Source of the DNA: an uncultured Lachnospiraceae bacterium
Lineage (GTDB): Bacteria > Bacillota > Clostridia > Lachnospirales > Lachnospiraceae
Assembly: GCA_910584785.1 (NCBI GenBank)
Contig: CAJUDX010000017.1
Location: 1 to 57,750 of the forward strand
Direction of reading: 5' to 3'
Length of the DNA stretch: 57,750 bases
A program made the position numbers and the translations under genes. Below the pieces are notes generated by a model that saw nothing but the letters and a program-made list of their open reading frames with translations, had not been told where the DNA came from and did not search any database. Shown here in pieces: positions 25,015-33,226 of this stretch. The stretch's first letter is position 1. The number at the start of each line of letters is the position of its first letter.

Positions 25015-26403
25015 GTGATTCACCAATTTATTAATAATGATTATTCTATTATTCTGGATGTAAACAGCGGTTCGGTTCATGTGGCAGATCCTGTGCTGTA
25101 TGATGCTGTGGCTGTGTTGGCTGGGATAGTTGAAGATATGGAAGAACCCCGTTTGCTTTTTGCAGAGGAGTGCAGGCGGGTGGAAGAGGAACTTGGCCTG
25201 CGGTATACGAAAGAGGAGATTGCGGAGGCTTTGGAGGAGATTCAAGAGCTGATTAACCGGGAGCAGCTTTTTGTAAAGGATATTTACCGGGATTTTGTGG
25301 TTGATTTTAAGGAGCGAAAGACCGTAGTTAAGGCGCTGTGTCTGCACATTGCCCATGATTGCAACCTGGCTTGTCGTTATTGTTTTGCGGAGGAAGGGGA
25401 GTATCATGGCCGGCGGGCGCTGATGAGTTTTGATGTGGGGAAGAAGGCGCTGGATTTTTTAATTGCCAATTCAGGGAAGAGGAGAAACCTGGAAGTGGAC
25501 TTTTTTGGCGGCGAGCCGCTGATGAATTGGGATGTGGTGAAGGAACTGGTAGCTTACGGGCGGGCTCAGGAAAAGCTGCATGATAAACATTTCCGTTTTA
25601 CCCTTACGACAAATGGGGTGCTTTTGAATGATGAAGTGATGGAGTTCTGCAATCGGGAGATGGCAAATGTAGTACTGAGTTTAGATGGACGCAAGGAGGT
25701 TAATGACCAGATGCGACCATTCCGCAATGGGAAGGGAAGCTATGATTGGATCGTTCCGAAATTTCAGAGGTTTGCCGAGAGCAGAAATCAGACAAACTAT
25801 TATGTGAGGGGAACGTTTACGCATCATCATCTGGATTTTTCCGAGGATGCGATTCATTTTGCAGATCTGGGGTTTAAGCAGATGTCGATTGAGCCTGTGG
25901 TGGCTCCCAAGGAGGAGTCTTACGCTATTCAGGAGGAAGATATTCCGATGATCTGCGAGCAGTACGATAAGTTAGCAAAAGAGTATATACGCCGGGAGAA
26001 GGAGGGAAGAGGATTTAACTTTTTCCACTTTATGCTGGATTTGACGGCAGGGCCGTGTGTGGCAAAGCGGCTTTCCGGGTGCGGTTCGGGGACGGAGTAT
26101 CTGGCAGTTACACCCTGGGGGGATTTATACCCCTGTCATCAGTTTGTCGGGCAGGAGGAGTTCCTTTTGGGCAATGTGGATACCGGGATTACCAATACGG
26201 CGGTTCGGGACGAGTTTAAGGTGTGTAATGTCTATGCCAAGGAAAAGTGCAGGAATTGTTTTGCGCGGTTTTATTGCAGTGGGGGCTGTGCGGCAAATTC
26301 CTATCATTTTCATGGGACGATAAAGGATGCATACGATATTGGCTGCGAGCTGCAAAAGAAAAGGATTGAGTGTGCGATTATGATTAAGGCGGCACTGGCA
26401 TAG
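25015..26403 (+). CDS. scfB: SCIFF maturase, radical SAM/SPASM thioether-forming enzyme
   Basis: 462 residues. An N-terminal peptide-recognition-like region (about 1-95; IHQFINNDYSIILDVNSGSVH) precedes the radical SAM core with CNLACRYC (C116, C120, C123) and FFGGEPLMNW. A C-terminal SPASM region with many Cys (CVAKRLSGCGSG, PWGDLYPCHQF, CNVYAKEKCRNC, FYCSGGCAAN) binds the extra iron-sulfur clusters. It forms the thioether bonds in ScfA. The start is GTG 25015 with GAGGAAGG upstream, matching the usual family N-terminus. The pair scfA-scfB next to TIGR04086, secDF, tgt and yajC is a common Lachnospiraceae order. Confidence 0.96.
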   Translation: MIHQFINNDYSIILDVNSGSVHVADPVLYDAVAVLAGIVEDMEEPRLLFAEECRRVEEELGLRYTKEEIAEALEEIQELINREQLFVKDIYRDFVVDFKERKTVVKALCLHIAHDCNLACRYCFAEEGEYHGRRALMSFDVGKKALDFLIANSGKRRNLEVDFFGGEPLMNWDVVKELVAYGRAQEKLHDKHFRFTLTTNGVLLNDEVMEFCNREMANVVLSLDGRKEVNDQMRPFRNGKGSYDWIVPKFQRFAESRNQTNYYVRGTFTHHHLDFSEDAIHFADLGFKQMSIEPVVAPKEESYAIQEEDIPMICEQYDKLAKEYIRREKEGRGFNFFHFMLDLTAGPCVAKRLSGCGSGTEYLAVTPWGDLYPCHQFVGQEEFLLGNVDTGITNTAVRDEFKVCNVYAKEKCRNCFARFYCSGGCAANSYHFHGTIKDAYDIGCELQKKRIECAIMIKAALA

Positions 26404-26468
26404 GCAAAGGGAAGAACTGCAATAAAAGGAATTGGCTGTAGAATAAGGAAGAAAAAAGGAGAAATGTC

Positions 26469-28646
26469 ATGAAGAGCAATAAGGGAAAGGGACTGCTGGG
26501 CCTGGTGTTTATCCTGGGAATGGTAGCCCTGTTTGGCTGGTTTGGCTATGACAGCATGGATGATATTAAGCTGGGGCTGGATTTAGCCGGCGGTGTCAGT
26601 ATTACGTATCAGGCGGTGGATGCAAACCCCACAGCAGAACAGATGTCGGATACGATTTATAAGCTTCAGCAGAGAGTGGCGCCTTACAGTAATGAGGCCG
26701 AGGTTTATCAGGAAGGTTCTGACCGTATCAATATTGATATTCCAGGGGTTTCGGATGCGAATACGATTCTGGAGGACTTGGGAAAGCCGGGCTCTCTTCT
26801 GTTTATGGATGAGGAAGGGAATGTGCTGATGACCGGTGATATGGTTGCCAGTGCAAAGGCCGGGATGTATGAGCAGAATGGAACCCAGTATGTGGTACAG
26901 CTTATCCTGACGGATGAGGGGGCAAAGACCTTTGCTGAGATTACCCAGGCAAATATTGGGAAGAGGATTGCGATTATTTATGATAATAAGGTGGAATCTG
27001 CGCCTACCGTACAGGCGGCGATTACCGGCGGGCAGTGTGAGATTACCGGAATGAAATCGTTTGAAGAGGCAGAGAATTTGGCTTCCACGATTCGTATTGG
27101 TTCCCTGTCCTTAGAGCTTCAGGAGCTGCGCTCAAATGTCGTGGGAGCAAAGCTCGGACAGCAGGCGATTTCCACCAGTTTAAAGGCCGGGGCGGTTGGA
27201 TTCGGCATTGTTGTAGTGTTTATGATTGCGGTTTACCTGATTCCCGGCGTGGCGGCTTCAATCGCTTTGGCGCTGTATGTCGGCGTGATCTTGATTTTAT
27301 TATCTGCATTTGAAATTACGTTAACCCTTCCCGGTGTGGCAGGTATTATTCTGTCGATGGGTATGGCGGTGGACGCCAATGTCATTATCTTTACCCGAAT
27401 TAAGGAAGAGATTGGTCATGGAAAGACCGTTAAATCAGCAATTAAGAGTGGATTTAATAAGGCGTTGTCAGCGATTGTCGATGGCAATGTAACAACCTTA
27501 ATTGCAGCGCTGGTATTGTACTGGAGAGGTTCCGGCACAGTAAAGGGCTTTGCCTCCACGCTGGCTTTGGGTATTATTCTTTCTATGTTTACGGCTCTGG
27601 TGATTACCAAGGCGGCCCTGAATGTATTCTATGCCCTGGGCTTTGAAGACGCAAAGTTTTATGGTGTAAAGAAGGAAATTTTGGCAAAAGACTTCCTGAG
27701 CAGGAGAAAGGTGTTCTTTGCGGCCTCCCTGGCAGTGATTGTGGCGGGATTTGTCTTTATGGGAGTCAATAAGGGCTCGAAAGGCTATGTGCTGAATTAC
27801 AGCCTGGATTTTATGGGAGGAACTTCGACCAATGTAACCTTTAATGAGGATATGTCCTTAGAGGATATTTCAAGCAAGGTGGTTCCGGTGATTGAAGGAG
27901 TAACTAACGATGCGGGAACTCAGACACAGAAGGTTGCCGGGACGAATGAGGTGATTATTAAGACCAGGACGCTGACCGTGGAAGAGCGGCAGGCGCTGAA
28001 TCAGGCATTAGTGGAAAACTTTGGTGTGGAGGAGGATAAGATTACCGCAGAAAGTATTTCCGCGTCGGTGAGCAATGAGATGAAGAAGGATGCGATTGTG
28101 GCGGTTGTGATTGCCACGATTGGGATGCTGATTTATATTTGGTTCCGTTTCAGCGATATTAAGTTTGCGGCAAGTGCAGTCTTAGCTTTGCTGCACGATG
28201 TTCTGGTAGTGCTTACCTTTTATGCTGTCTTTAAGTGGTCGGTGGGTTCGACGTTTATTGCCTGCATGCTGACGATTGTGGGCTATTCGATTAATGCCAC
28301 GATTGTTATTTTTGACCGTATCCGTGAAAACCTGAAGGAAATGGATGGGCGGGAAAGTCTGGTTCAGGTGGTGAATGCCAGCATTACCCAGACCTTGACC
28401 AGAAGTATTAATACCTCACTTACGACCTTTATTATGATTTTTGTGCTCTTTATCATGGGAGTTTCTTCTATCCGTGAGTTTGCTCTACCATTAATGGTCG
28501 GGATTGTTTTTGGAACCTATTCTTCGGTCTGCATTACCGGCGCACTGTGGTATACCATGACTTTGTATAAGCAGAAAAAGACGGCTGAGGAAAAGGCGGC
28601 CCAGAAGGCGGCGGCTAAGGAAAAGAAGGCTGAGAAAAAGGCATAA
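26469..28646 (+). CDS. secDF: Fused SecD-SecF protein-export membrane protein
   Basis: 725 residues. The SecD half (1-410) has a first helix, the LGLDLAGGVSITY motif, a large outer domain and five more helices with GMAVDANVIIFTRIKEE. The SecF half (415-725) repeats the plan: a helix, YSLDFMGGTS, then helices with IVGYSINATIVIFDRIRENLKE. Together they form the 12-helix proton-driven motor that pulls proteins from the SecYEG channel. The C-terminus is a Lys/Glu/Ala-rich tail (AEEKAAQKAAAKEKKAEKKA). ATG 26469 has AAAAGGAG upstream. YajC, its partner, is encoded two genes downstream. Confidence 0.97.
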   Translation: MKSNKGKGLLGLVFILGMVALFGWFGYDSMDDIKLGLDLAGGVSITYQAVDANPTAEQMSDTIYKLQQRVAPYSNEAEVYQEGSDRINIDIPGVSDANTILEDLGKPGSLLFMDEEGNVLMTGDMVASAKAGMYEQNGTQYVVQLILTDEGAKTFAEITQANIGKRIAIIYDNKVESAPTVQAAITGGQCEITGMKSFEEAENLASTIRIGSLSLELQELRSNVVGAKLGQQAISTSLKAGAVGFGIVVVFMIAVYLIPGVAASIALALYVGVILILLSAFEITLTLPGVAGIILSMGMAVDANVIIFTRIKEEIGHGKTVKSAIKSGFNKALSAIVDGNVTTLIAALVLYWRGSGTVKGFASTLALGIILSMFTALVITKAALNVFYALGFEDAKFYGVKKEILAKDFLSRRKVFFAASLAVIVAGFVFMGVNKGSKGYVLNYSLDFMGGTSTNVTFNEDMSLEDISSKVVPVIEGVTNDAGTQTQKVAGTNEVIIKTRTLTVEERQALNQALVENFGVEEDKITAESISASVSNEMKKDAIVAVVIATIGMLIYIWFRFSDIKFAASAVLALLHDVLVVLTFYAVFKWSVGSTFIACMLTIVGYSINATIVIFDRIRENLKEMDGRESLVQVVNASITQTLTRSINTSLTTFIMIFVLFIMGVSSIREFALPLMVGIVFGTYSSVCITGALWYTMTLYKQKKTAEEKAAQKAAAKEKKAEKKA

Positions 28647-28673
28647 GATTAGCGTAAAACACAGAGGAGGTTT

Positions 28674-29825
28674 ATGGAATATCAGATTTTAGCGAAGGAT
28701 GGGCGGGCGAAGCGTGCGCAGTTAAAAACAGTGCACGGGACAGTACAGACCCCTTTGTTTATGAATGTGGGGACGGTGGCTGCGATTAAGGGCGCGGTTT
28801 CCACGGATGATTTGCGGGAGATTAAAACGCAGGTGGAGCTTTCGAATACCTATCATCTTCATGTGCGAACGGGAGATAAGCTGATTAAGCAGCTGGGCGG
28901 GCTTCACCGTTTTATGAACTGGGATCGCCCGATCTTAACTGATTCCGGGGGCTTTCAGGTTTTTTCCCTTGCGGGTCTTAGAAAGATTAAAGAAGAGGGT
29001 GTAACCTTCCAGTCCCATATTGACGGACACCGGATATTTATGGGACCGGAAGAGAGTATGCAGATTCAGTCAAACCTGGGCTCTACGATTGCCATGGCCT
29101 TTGACGAATGTCCGCCCAGCCGCGCAGAGTATGACTATATTAAACAGAGTGTGGAACGGACGAGCCGGTGGCTTAGACGCTGTAAGGTGGAGATGGCGCG
29201 ACTTAATCAGCTGCCGGATACGATTAACCCAAAACAGCTTTTGTTCGGGATTAATCAGGGCGGCGTGGTGGATGAGATTCGGATAGAGCATGCGAAGGAA
29301 ATTGCAGGGATGGAGCTTGATGGTTATGCGATAGGTGGGCTGGCGGTGGGGGAAACCCATGAGGAAATGTACCATATCCTAGATGTCACCGTGCCCTGGC
29401 TGCCGGAAAATAAGCCGACCTACCTAATGGGCGTGGGGACGCCAATTAACATTTTGGAGGCTGTGGATCGCGGCGTGGATTTCTTTGACTGCGTGTACCC
29501 GTCCAGGAACGGGCGTCACAGCCATGTGTATACCAGCCATGGAAAGCTGAATCTTTTAAATCAAAAATATGAGACCGATATGCGTCCGATTGAGGAGGGC
29601 TGTCAGTGTCCGGCCTGCCGTTCCTACAGCCGGGCCTACATTCGCCATTTATTTAAGGCAAAAGAGATGCTTGGGATGCGATTATGCGTCTTGCATAATT
29701 TATATTTTTATAATACAATGATGGAAGAGATTCGTCAGGCGATTGAAGAGCATCGCTACAGCGAATACAAAAAGGCTAAGATCGCCGGAATACTGGCGGG
29801 AGAGGCAGATGGCGGAGCGGAATAA
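28674..29825 (+). CDS. tgt: tRNA-guanine transglycosylase
   Basis: 383 residues, full length for bacterial Tgt. It swaps guanine 34 of tRNA(Asp, Asn, His, Tyr) for the queuosine precursor preQ1. Visible sites: LTDSGGFQVFSL (active-site Asp), FGINQGG, YAIGGLAVGE, the catalytic Asp in FDCVYPSRNGRH, and the zinc site CQCPAC (305-310 region) with a His about 25 residues later in CVLHN. ATG 28674 follows an AGAGGAGG site. It lies 27 bases after secDF and is followed by yajC, the classic cluster. Confidence 0.97.
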   Translation: MEYQILAKDGRAKRAQLKTVHGTVQTPLFMNVGTVAAIKGAVSTDDLREIKTQVELSNTYHLHVRTGDKLIKQLGGLHRFMNWDRPILTDSGGFQVFSLAGLRKIKEEGVTFQSHIDGHRIFMGPEESMQIQSNLGSTIAMAFDECPPSRAEYDYIKQSVERTSRWLRRCKVEMARLNQLPDTINPKQLLFGINQGGVVDEIRIEHAKEIAGMELDGYAIGGLAVGETHEEMYHILDVTVPWLPENKPTYLMGVGTPINILEAVDRGVDFFDCVYPSRNGRHSHVYTSHGKLNLLNQKYETDMRPIEEGCQCPACRSYSRAYIRHLFKAKEMLGMRLCVLHNLYFYNTMMEEIRQAIEEHRYSEYKKAKIAGILAGEADGGAE

Positions 29826-29893
29826 CTGATCAAGTGCTGTATGAAGGGTATCAGCCGGTTCGACTATTAAGGTAGAAAGGAAGAACGAGAAAC

Positions 29894-30169
29894 ATGTTTG
29901 GAGGCCCAATTGGTTGGATTCTTTATTTTGTATTTCTGTTTGGATTAATGTATTTTATCGCATTCCGTCCGCAGAAAAAGGAAAGGAAGAGACATGAAGA
30001 GCTGATGGCCAGTATTGCGATTGGCGATACAGTGCTGACCAGCAGTGGATTTTACGGTGTAATTATTGATATGACTGATGATACCGTAATTGTTGAGTTC
30101 GGAAGCAATAAGAACTGCCGGATTCCTATGCAAAAGAGCGCAATTGTTCAGGTGGAAAAGCCCGAATAG
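29894..30169 (+). CDS. yajC: Preprotein translocase subunit YajC
   Basis: 91 residues: one membrane helix (about 7-25; WILYFVFLFGLMYFIAFRPQKK) and a cytosolic domain with the family motif RPQKKERKRHEELMASIAIGD and TSSGFYGVI. It joins the SecDF-YajC accessory complex. ATG 29894 follows AGAAAGGAAG. The last gene of the secDF-tgt-yajC run; a hairpin with a short T-run follows. Confidence 0.95.
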   Translation: MFGGPIGWILYFVFLFGLMYFIAFRPQKKERKRHEELMASIAIGDTVLTSSGFYGVIIDMTDDTVIVEFGSNKNCRIPMQKSAIVQVEKPE

Positions 30170-30198
30170 GTGTGGAAGGAAAACACAAGAAAAGAATG

Positions 30199-30237
30199 GA
30201 ACTGCGGGCAGGAAGTGTTGTCGGCAGTTCTTCTATT
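30199..30237 (+). terminator. Terminator-like hairpin after yajC
   Basis: GAACTGC (30199-30205) and GCAGTTC (30224-30230) pair across 18 bases and are followed by TTCTATT. Moderate support. Confidence 0.55.
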
Positions 30238-30310
30238 ATGTTCTGCCCTTGCTGTGGCAAATATCTGAGGGCAGCTATGGGCAGCGGAGACAAAAAGGGA
30301 AGGGAATCGA

Positions 30311-30922
30311 ATGATTAAAAATATTGTATTTGATATGGGAAAGGTGCTTGTGGATTATGTGGCAGATGCGGTATGCAGGCATTATATGACGGAGGAAAAG
30401 GAAATTCATGATGTGTGCACATCGGTATTTGTTTCGCCGGAGTGGATGCTTCTGGATATGGGCGTGATGGGGGAAGAGGATGCTCTGGCAAGGATGAAAG
30501 CCCGCCTGGATACGGCTCATGCTCAGGAAATGGCGGAACTGTGTTTTTGGCATTGGCACGAATATAATATGTGGCCGATGGAAGGGATGGAAGAGCTTAT
30601 CCGAGAACTGCACCAGGCAGGAGTGGGGATATACCTCTGTTCAAATGCCTCAGTACGTCTGCTGCAATGTTATAAAACGCTGATTCCCGGAATACAATAC
30701 TTTGACGGGATTTTATTTTCTGCTGAGGAAAAGTGCATGAAGCCGCAGAAAGAGATTTATGAACGGCTGTTTGCTCGTTTTCAGCTTAAACCGGAGGAAT
30801 GTTATTTTATTGACGATCAGCCTTTAAATGTTCAGGGGGCAGAACGCTGCGGGATGAAAGGCTATGTTTATGATGGGGATCGGGAAAAACTCGCACAAAC
30901 GCTGAGAAAAGTGCTGCAGTGA
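30311..30922 (+). CDS. HAD-family phosphatase
   Basis: 203 residues with the HAD motifs in order: nucleophile D8 in VFDMGKVL (a DxG form, as in YihX-like sugar phosphatases), the Ser of LCSNAS (motif II), Lys in KCMKPQKEIYE (motif III), and the acidic pair in CYFIDDQPLNVQGA (motif IV). A helical cap lies between motifs I and II. It likely hydrolyses a small phosphate ester such as a sugar phosphate; the substrate is unknown. ATG 30311, with AAGGGAAGG upstream. Confidence 0.88.
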   Translation: MIKNIVFDMGKVLVDYVADAVCRHYMTEEKEIHDVCTSVFVSPEWMLLDMGVMGEEDALARMKARLDTAHAQEMAELCFWHWHEYNMWPMEGMEELIRELHQAGVGIYLCSNASVRLLQCYKTLIPGIQYFDGILFSAEEKCMKPQKEIYERLFARFQLKPEECYFIDDQPLNVQGAERCGMKGYVYDGDREKLAQTLRKVLQ

Positions 30923-31003
30923 GGAAAACAGGCAAAGCAGAACAGATACGGACAGCAAGGTTAATCGATGCAGCAGGGAGATCAAAAGAAAACAGGAGGC
31001 GCC

Positions 31004-32029
31004 ATGGGGGAAAAGGAATTTCACGATAAGACGACGGTTTTTAGTTTTTTCTTCAGTATTCTTGTGGTTTGGGCACATTCCTATAATGGGGAGCTGTTTT
31101 TGGGAAAAACACCCCAGGGGAAAACCGTACTGGAAATAGAATCTGTGTTTGGTGATCGGATTGGGCAGATTGCAGTGCCAGGTTTTTTTCTGCTTTCCGC
31201 ATATTTATTCTACCGGAATTTTGGCTGGAATAAGTTATTTCCCAAATGGCGTTCAAGGTTACAAAGCGTTCTTCTGCCCTATTTTCTGTGGAATGGGATC
31301 TATTATCTGGGTTATGTTATCGGGAGTCGTCTGCCTTTGATTTCTAAGGCAATGGGTAAGGGGAAAATTCCTGTTGCCCCGGATATTTTTTTCGATGCCC
31401 TGCTGAATTACCGCTACCTGCACACGTTTTGGTATATGAAGCAGTTGATTTTAATGATTATGCTGGCGCCTTTGTTTTATCTTTTCCTTAAACAGATTTG
31501 GAGCGGTTTGCTGTTTCTTACATTGATTTTTTTCTGGATTTGGACGGCAAGGGATGTTTTTCCGTATCTGAATGAGGATGCCATGTTTTATTACAGCTCA
31601 GGCGCATTTCTGGCCCTTCATGGCAGGCAGCTGGAAAAACCGGCAGGCAGGAAGCGATTTCTGGCAGGAATCATTTTAACAGGAATTGCCCTGGGTAATT
31701 TATACCTGACTAATCAGTATTTTCTTCCTGGGACTACGGTTGCCTACCGCCTGCTGATGATTTTAGGATTGTGGCTGCTGGCAGGCGATAAGCTTCCCTT
31801 TGGTGTTCGGCCCTGGATGGCGTGTAATTTTTTTCTCTATGCCGTTCATTTCGCCGTGATTCGATTGATTAATAAATCCTTTGCCCTGGTGTTACCGCCG
31901 GTTTTTGTCGTTTCGCTGCTTTTGTATCTGCTGATGCCGGCGGTGGTTGTGGGTGTCAGTTATGGCTTATCCCTTATCCTTCGCCAGTGGGCGCCGGGGC
32001 TGTGGCGGGCGCTGAATGGGGGGCGTTAG
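31004..32029 (+). CDS. Acyltransferase-3 family integral membrane protein
   Basis: 341 residues with about ten hydrophobic helices. The family's first-helix signature appears as FFFSILVVWAHSYN with the conserved His, and a second conserved patch as YLHTFWYMKQLI. Members acetylate or otherwise acylate surface glycans and wall polymers, which would suit the glycan genes elsewhere in the window, though they are not adjacent. AGGAGG at 30994-30999 makes ATG 31004 the likely start; ATG 30968 in the same frame has a weaker site. It ends three bases before the convergent methyltransferase stop. Confidence 0.82.
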   Translation: MGEKEFHDKTTVFSFFFSILVVWAHSYNGELFLGKTPQGKTVLEIESVFGDRIGQIAVPGFFLLSAYLFYRNFGWNKLFPKWRSRLQSVLLPYFLWNGIYYLGYVIGSRLPLISKAMGKGKIPVAPDIFFDALLNYRYLHTFWYMKQLILMIMLAPLFYLFLKQIWSGLLFLTLIFFWIWTARDVFPYLNEDAMFYYSSGAFLALHGRQLEKPAGRKRFLAGIILTGIALGNLYLTNQYFLPGTTVAYRLLMILGLWLLAGDKLPFGVRPWMACNFFLYAVHFAVIRLINKSFALVLPPVFVVSLLLYLLMPAVVVGVSYGLSLILRQWAPGLWRALNGGR

Positions 32030-32032
32030 TTC

Positions 32033-32899
32033 CTATTCCCTGCTTTCCCAGCGACCGGAAGCGCCGCAGGGGAGGGCAAGTCCATTCGAGGAAACAGGGA
32101 GACCCACCTCGTCGGCAAGAACCCGACCGGAGTATTTGGTTCCGATTTCCGTTGCCAGAAGATAAGAAAGCACAGAGGGAGCCAGGCCAGTGGTGTAGGA
32201 ATTAAGCAGGAAGAACAGGGGATCTTCCGACAAAAGCTCCCGGCAGAGCCGGATCAGGCCGTGAATATGGTCTTCAATCTTCCAGATTTCTCCTTTAGGT
32301 CCGCGACCGTAGGACGGGGGGTCCATGATAATTGCGTCATAGTGTTTGCCTCTTCGGATTTCCCGCTCGACAAATTTTACACAATCATCGACAATCCAGC
32401 GTATGGGAGCAGCTTCCAGACCGCTGGATTTAGCATTTTCCTTTGCCCAGCCTACCATGCCTTTTGAGGCGTCCACATGAGTCACTGAGGCGCCGGCACA
32501 GGCAGCAGATAAGGTAGCGCCCCCGGTGTAGGCAAATAGGTTCAGCACGCGGATAGGACGGCCTGCATGGCGTATTTTTTCCTCAAACCAATCCCAGTTT
32601 GCCGCCTGCTCCGGGAAGAGTCCGGTGTGTTTGAAGCTGAATGGCTTAAGCTGAAAGGTAAGGCGGCGGTAATGGATCGACCATTGTTCCGGCAGAGAAA
32701 AAAATTCCCACTCTCCGCCGCCTTTTGTGCTTCGGTGATAGTGTCCGTTGGGGTGTTTCCAGCCCTGATGTATCTTTTTGGTGTCCCAGATAACCTGCGG
32801 ATCGGGCCGGATTAACAGATAATCTCCCCATCGCTCCAGCTTTTCTCCCTTTGCGCAGTCAATGATTTCATAATCCTTCCAGTTGTCTGCTTTCCACAT
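32033..32899 (-). CDS. Class I SAM-dependent methyltransferase (RlmI/COG1092-like)
   Basis: 288 residues. The SAM-binding motif I is VLNLFAYTGGATLSAACAGA, followed by THVDASKGMVGWAKEN; motif IV is DAIIMDPPSYGRGPKGE, the NPP(Y/F)-type catalytic loop of nucleic acid methyltransferases. The N-terminal 100 residues (GDYLLIRPDPQVIW, SFKHTGLFPEQAANWDWF) match the COG1092 family, some of which methylate 23S rRNA cytosine. There is no PUA domain, so it is shorter than RlmI and its target is uncertain. ATG 32899 has GAGAGGAAC upstream on this strand; the frame is open to 33004 without a better start. Confidence 0.85.
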   Translation of the reverse strand: MWKADNWKDYEIIDCAKGEKLERWGDYLLIRPDPQVIWDTKKIHQGWKHPNGHYHRSTKGGGEWEFFSLPEQWSIHYRRLTFQLKPFSFKHTGLFPEQAANWDWFEEKIRHAGRPIRVLNLFAYTGGATLSAACAGASVTHVDASKGMVGWAKENAKSSGLEAAPIRWIVDDCVKFVEREIRRGKHYDAIIMDPPSYGRGPKGEIWKIEDHIHGLIRLCRELLSEDPLFFLLNSYTTGLAPSVLSYLLATEIGTKYSGRVLADEVGLPVSSNGLALPCGASGRWESRE

Positions 32900-32947
32900 A
32901 AATGTTGTTCCTCTCTGTCTTGGTTGATTTTTATGGTTTTTTCCCTT

Positions 32948-32976
32948 ATTATAGCCAAAGAAGCCGGATGGGTCAA
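32948..32976 (-). promoter_or_regulatory. Promoter of the methyltransferase gene
   Basis: On the minus strand TTGACC (32976-32971), 17 bases, TATAAT (32953-32948). Near-consensus, about 50 bases before the start codon. Confidence 0.75.
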
Positions 32977-33063
32977 TCCTGTTCTTTTTGGCCTGAATGC
33001 ACAAAAAGACAGCAAAACAAAAAGAAGTAGAAAAATCGTAATAAAAAAGAAAAAGAATTTTTG

Positions 33064-33092
33064 TTGCAACTGTGGAAAAACCTTGCTAAAAT
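33064..33092 (+). promoter_or_regulatory. Promoter of the second choline-binding-repeat gene
   Basis: TTGCAA (33064-33069), 17 bases, TAAAAT (33087-33092). The predicted leader is about 130 bases long. It is divergent from the methyltransferase promoter. Confidence 0.65.
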
Positions 33093-33226
33093 TTCCTATA
33101 TATAGTAGTATTGCCATAGGCTGCCACAGGCTTGGGGAAGCTGATGGAAGACTGAAGGATAAACATAAAGAATAACCGGCCTTAGAGTGTGTCTAAAGGG
33201 CTGAAATACTGAAGGAGTGTTATGGG

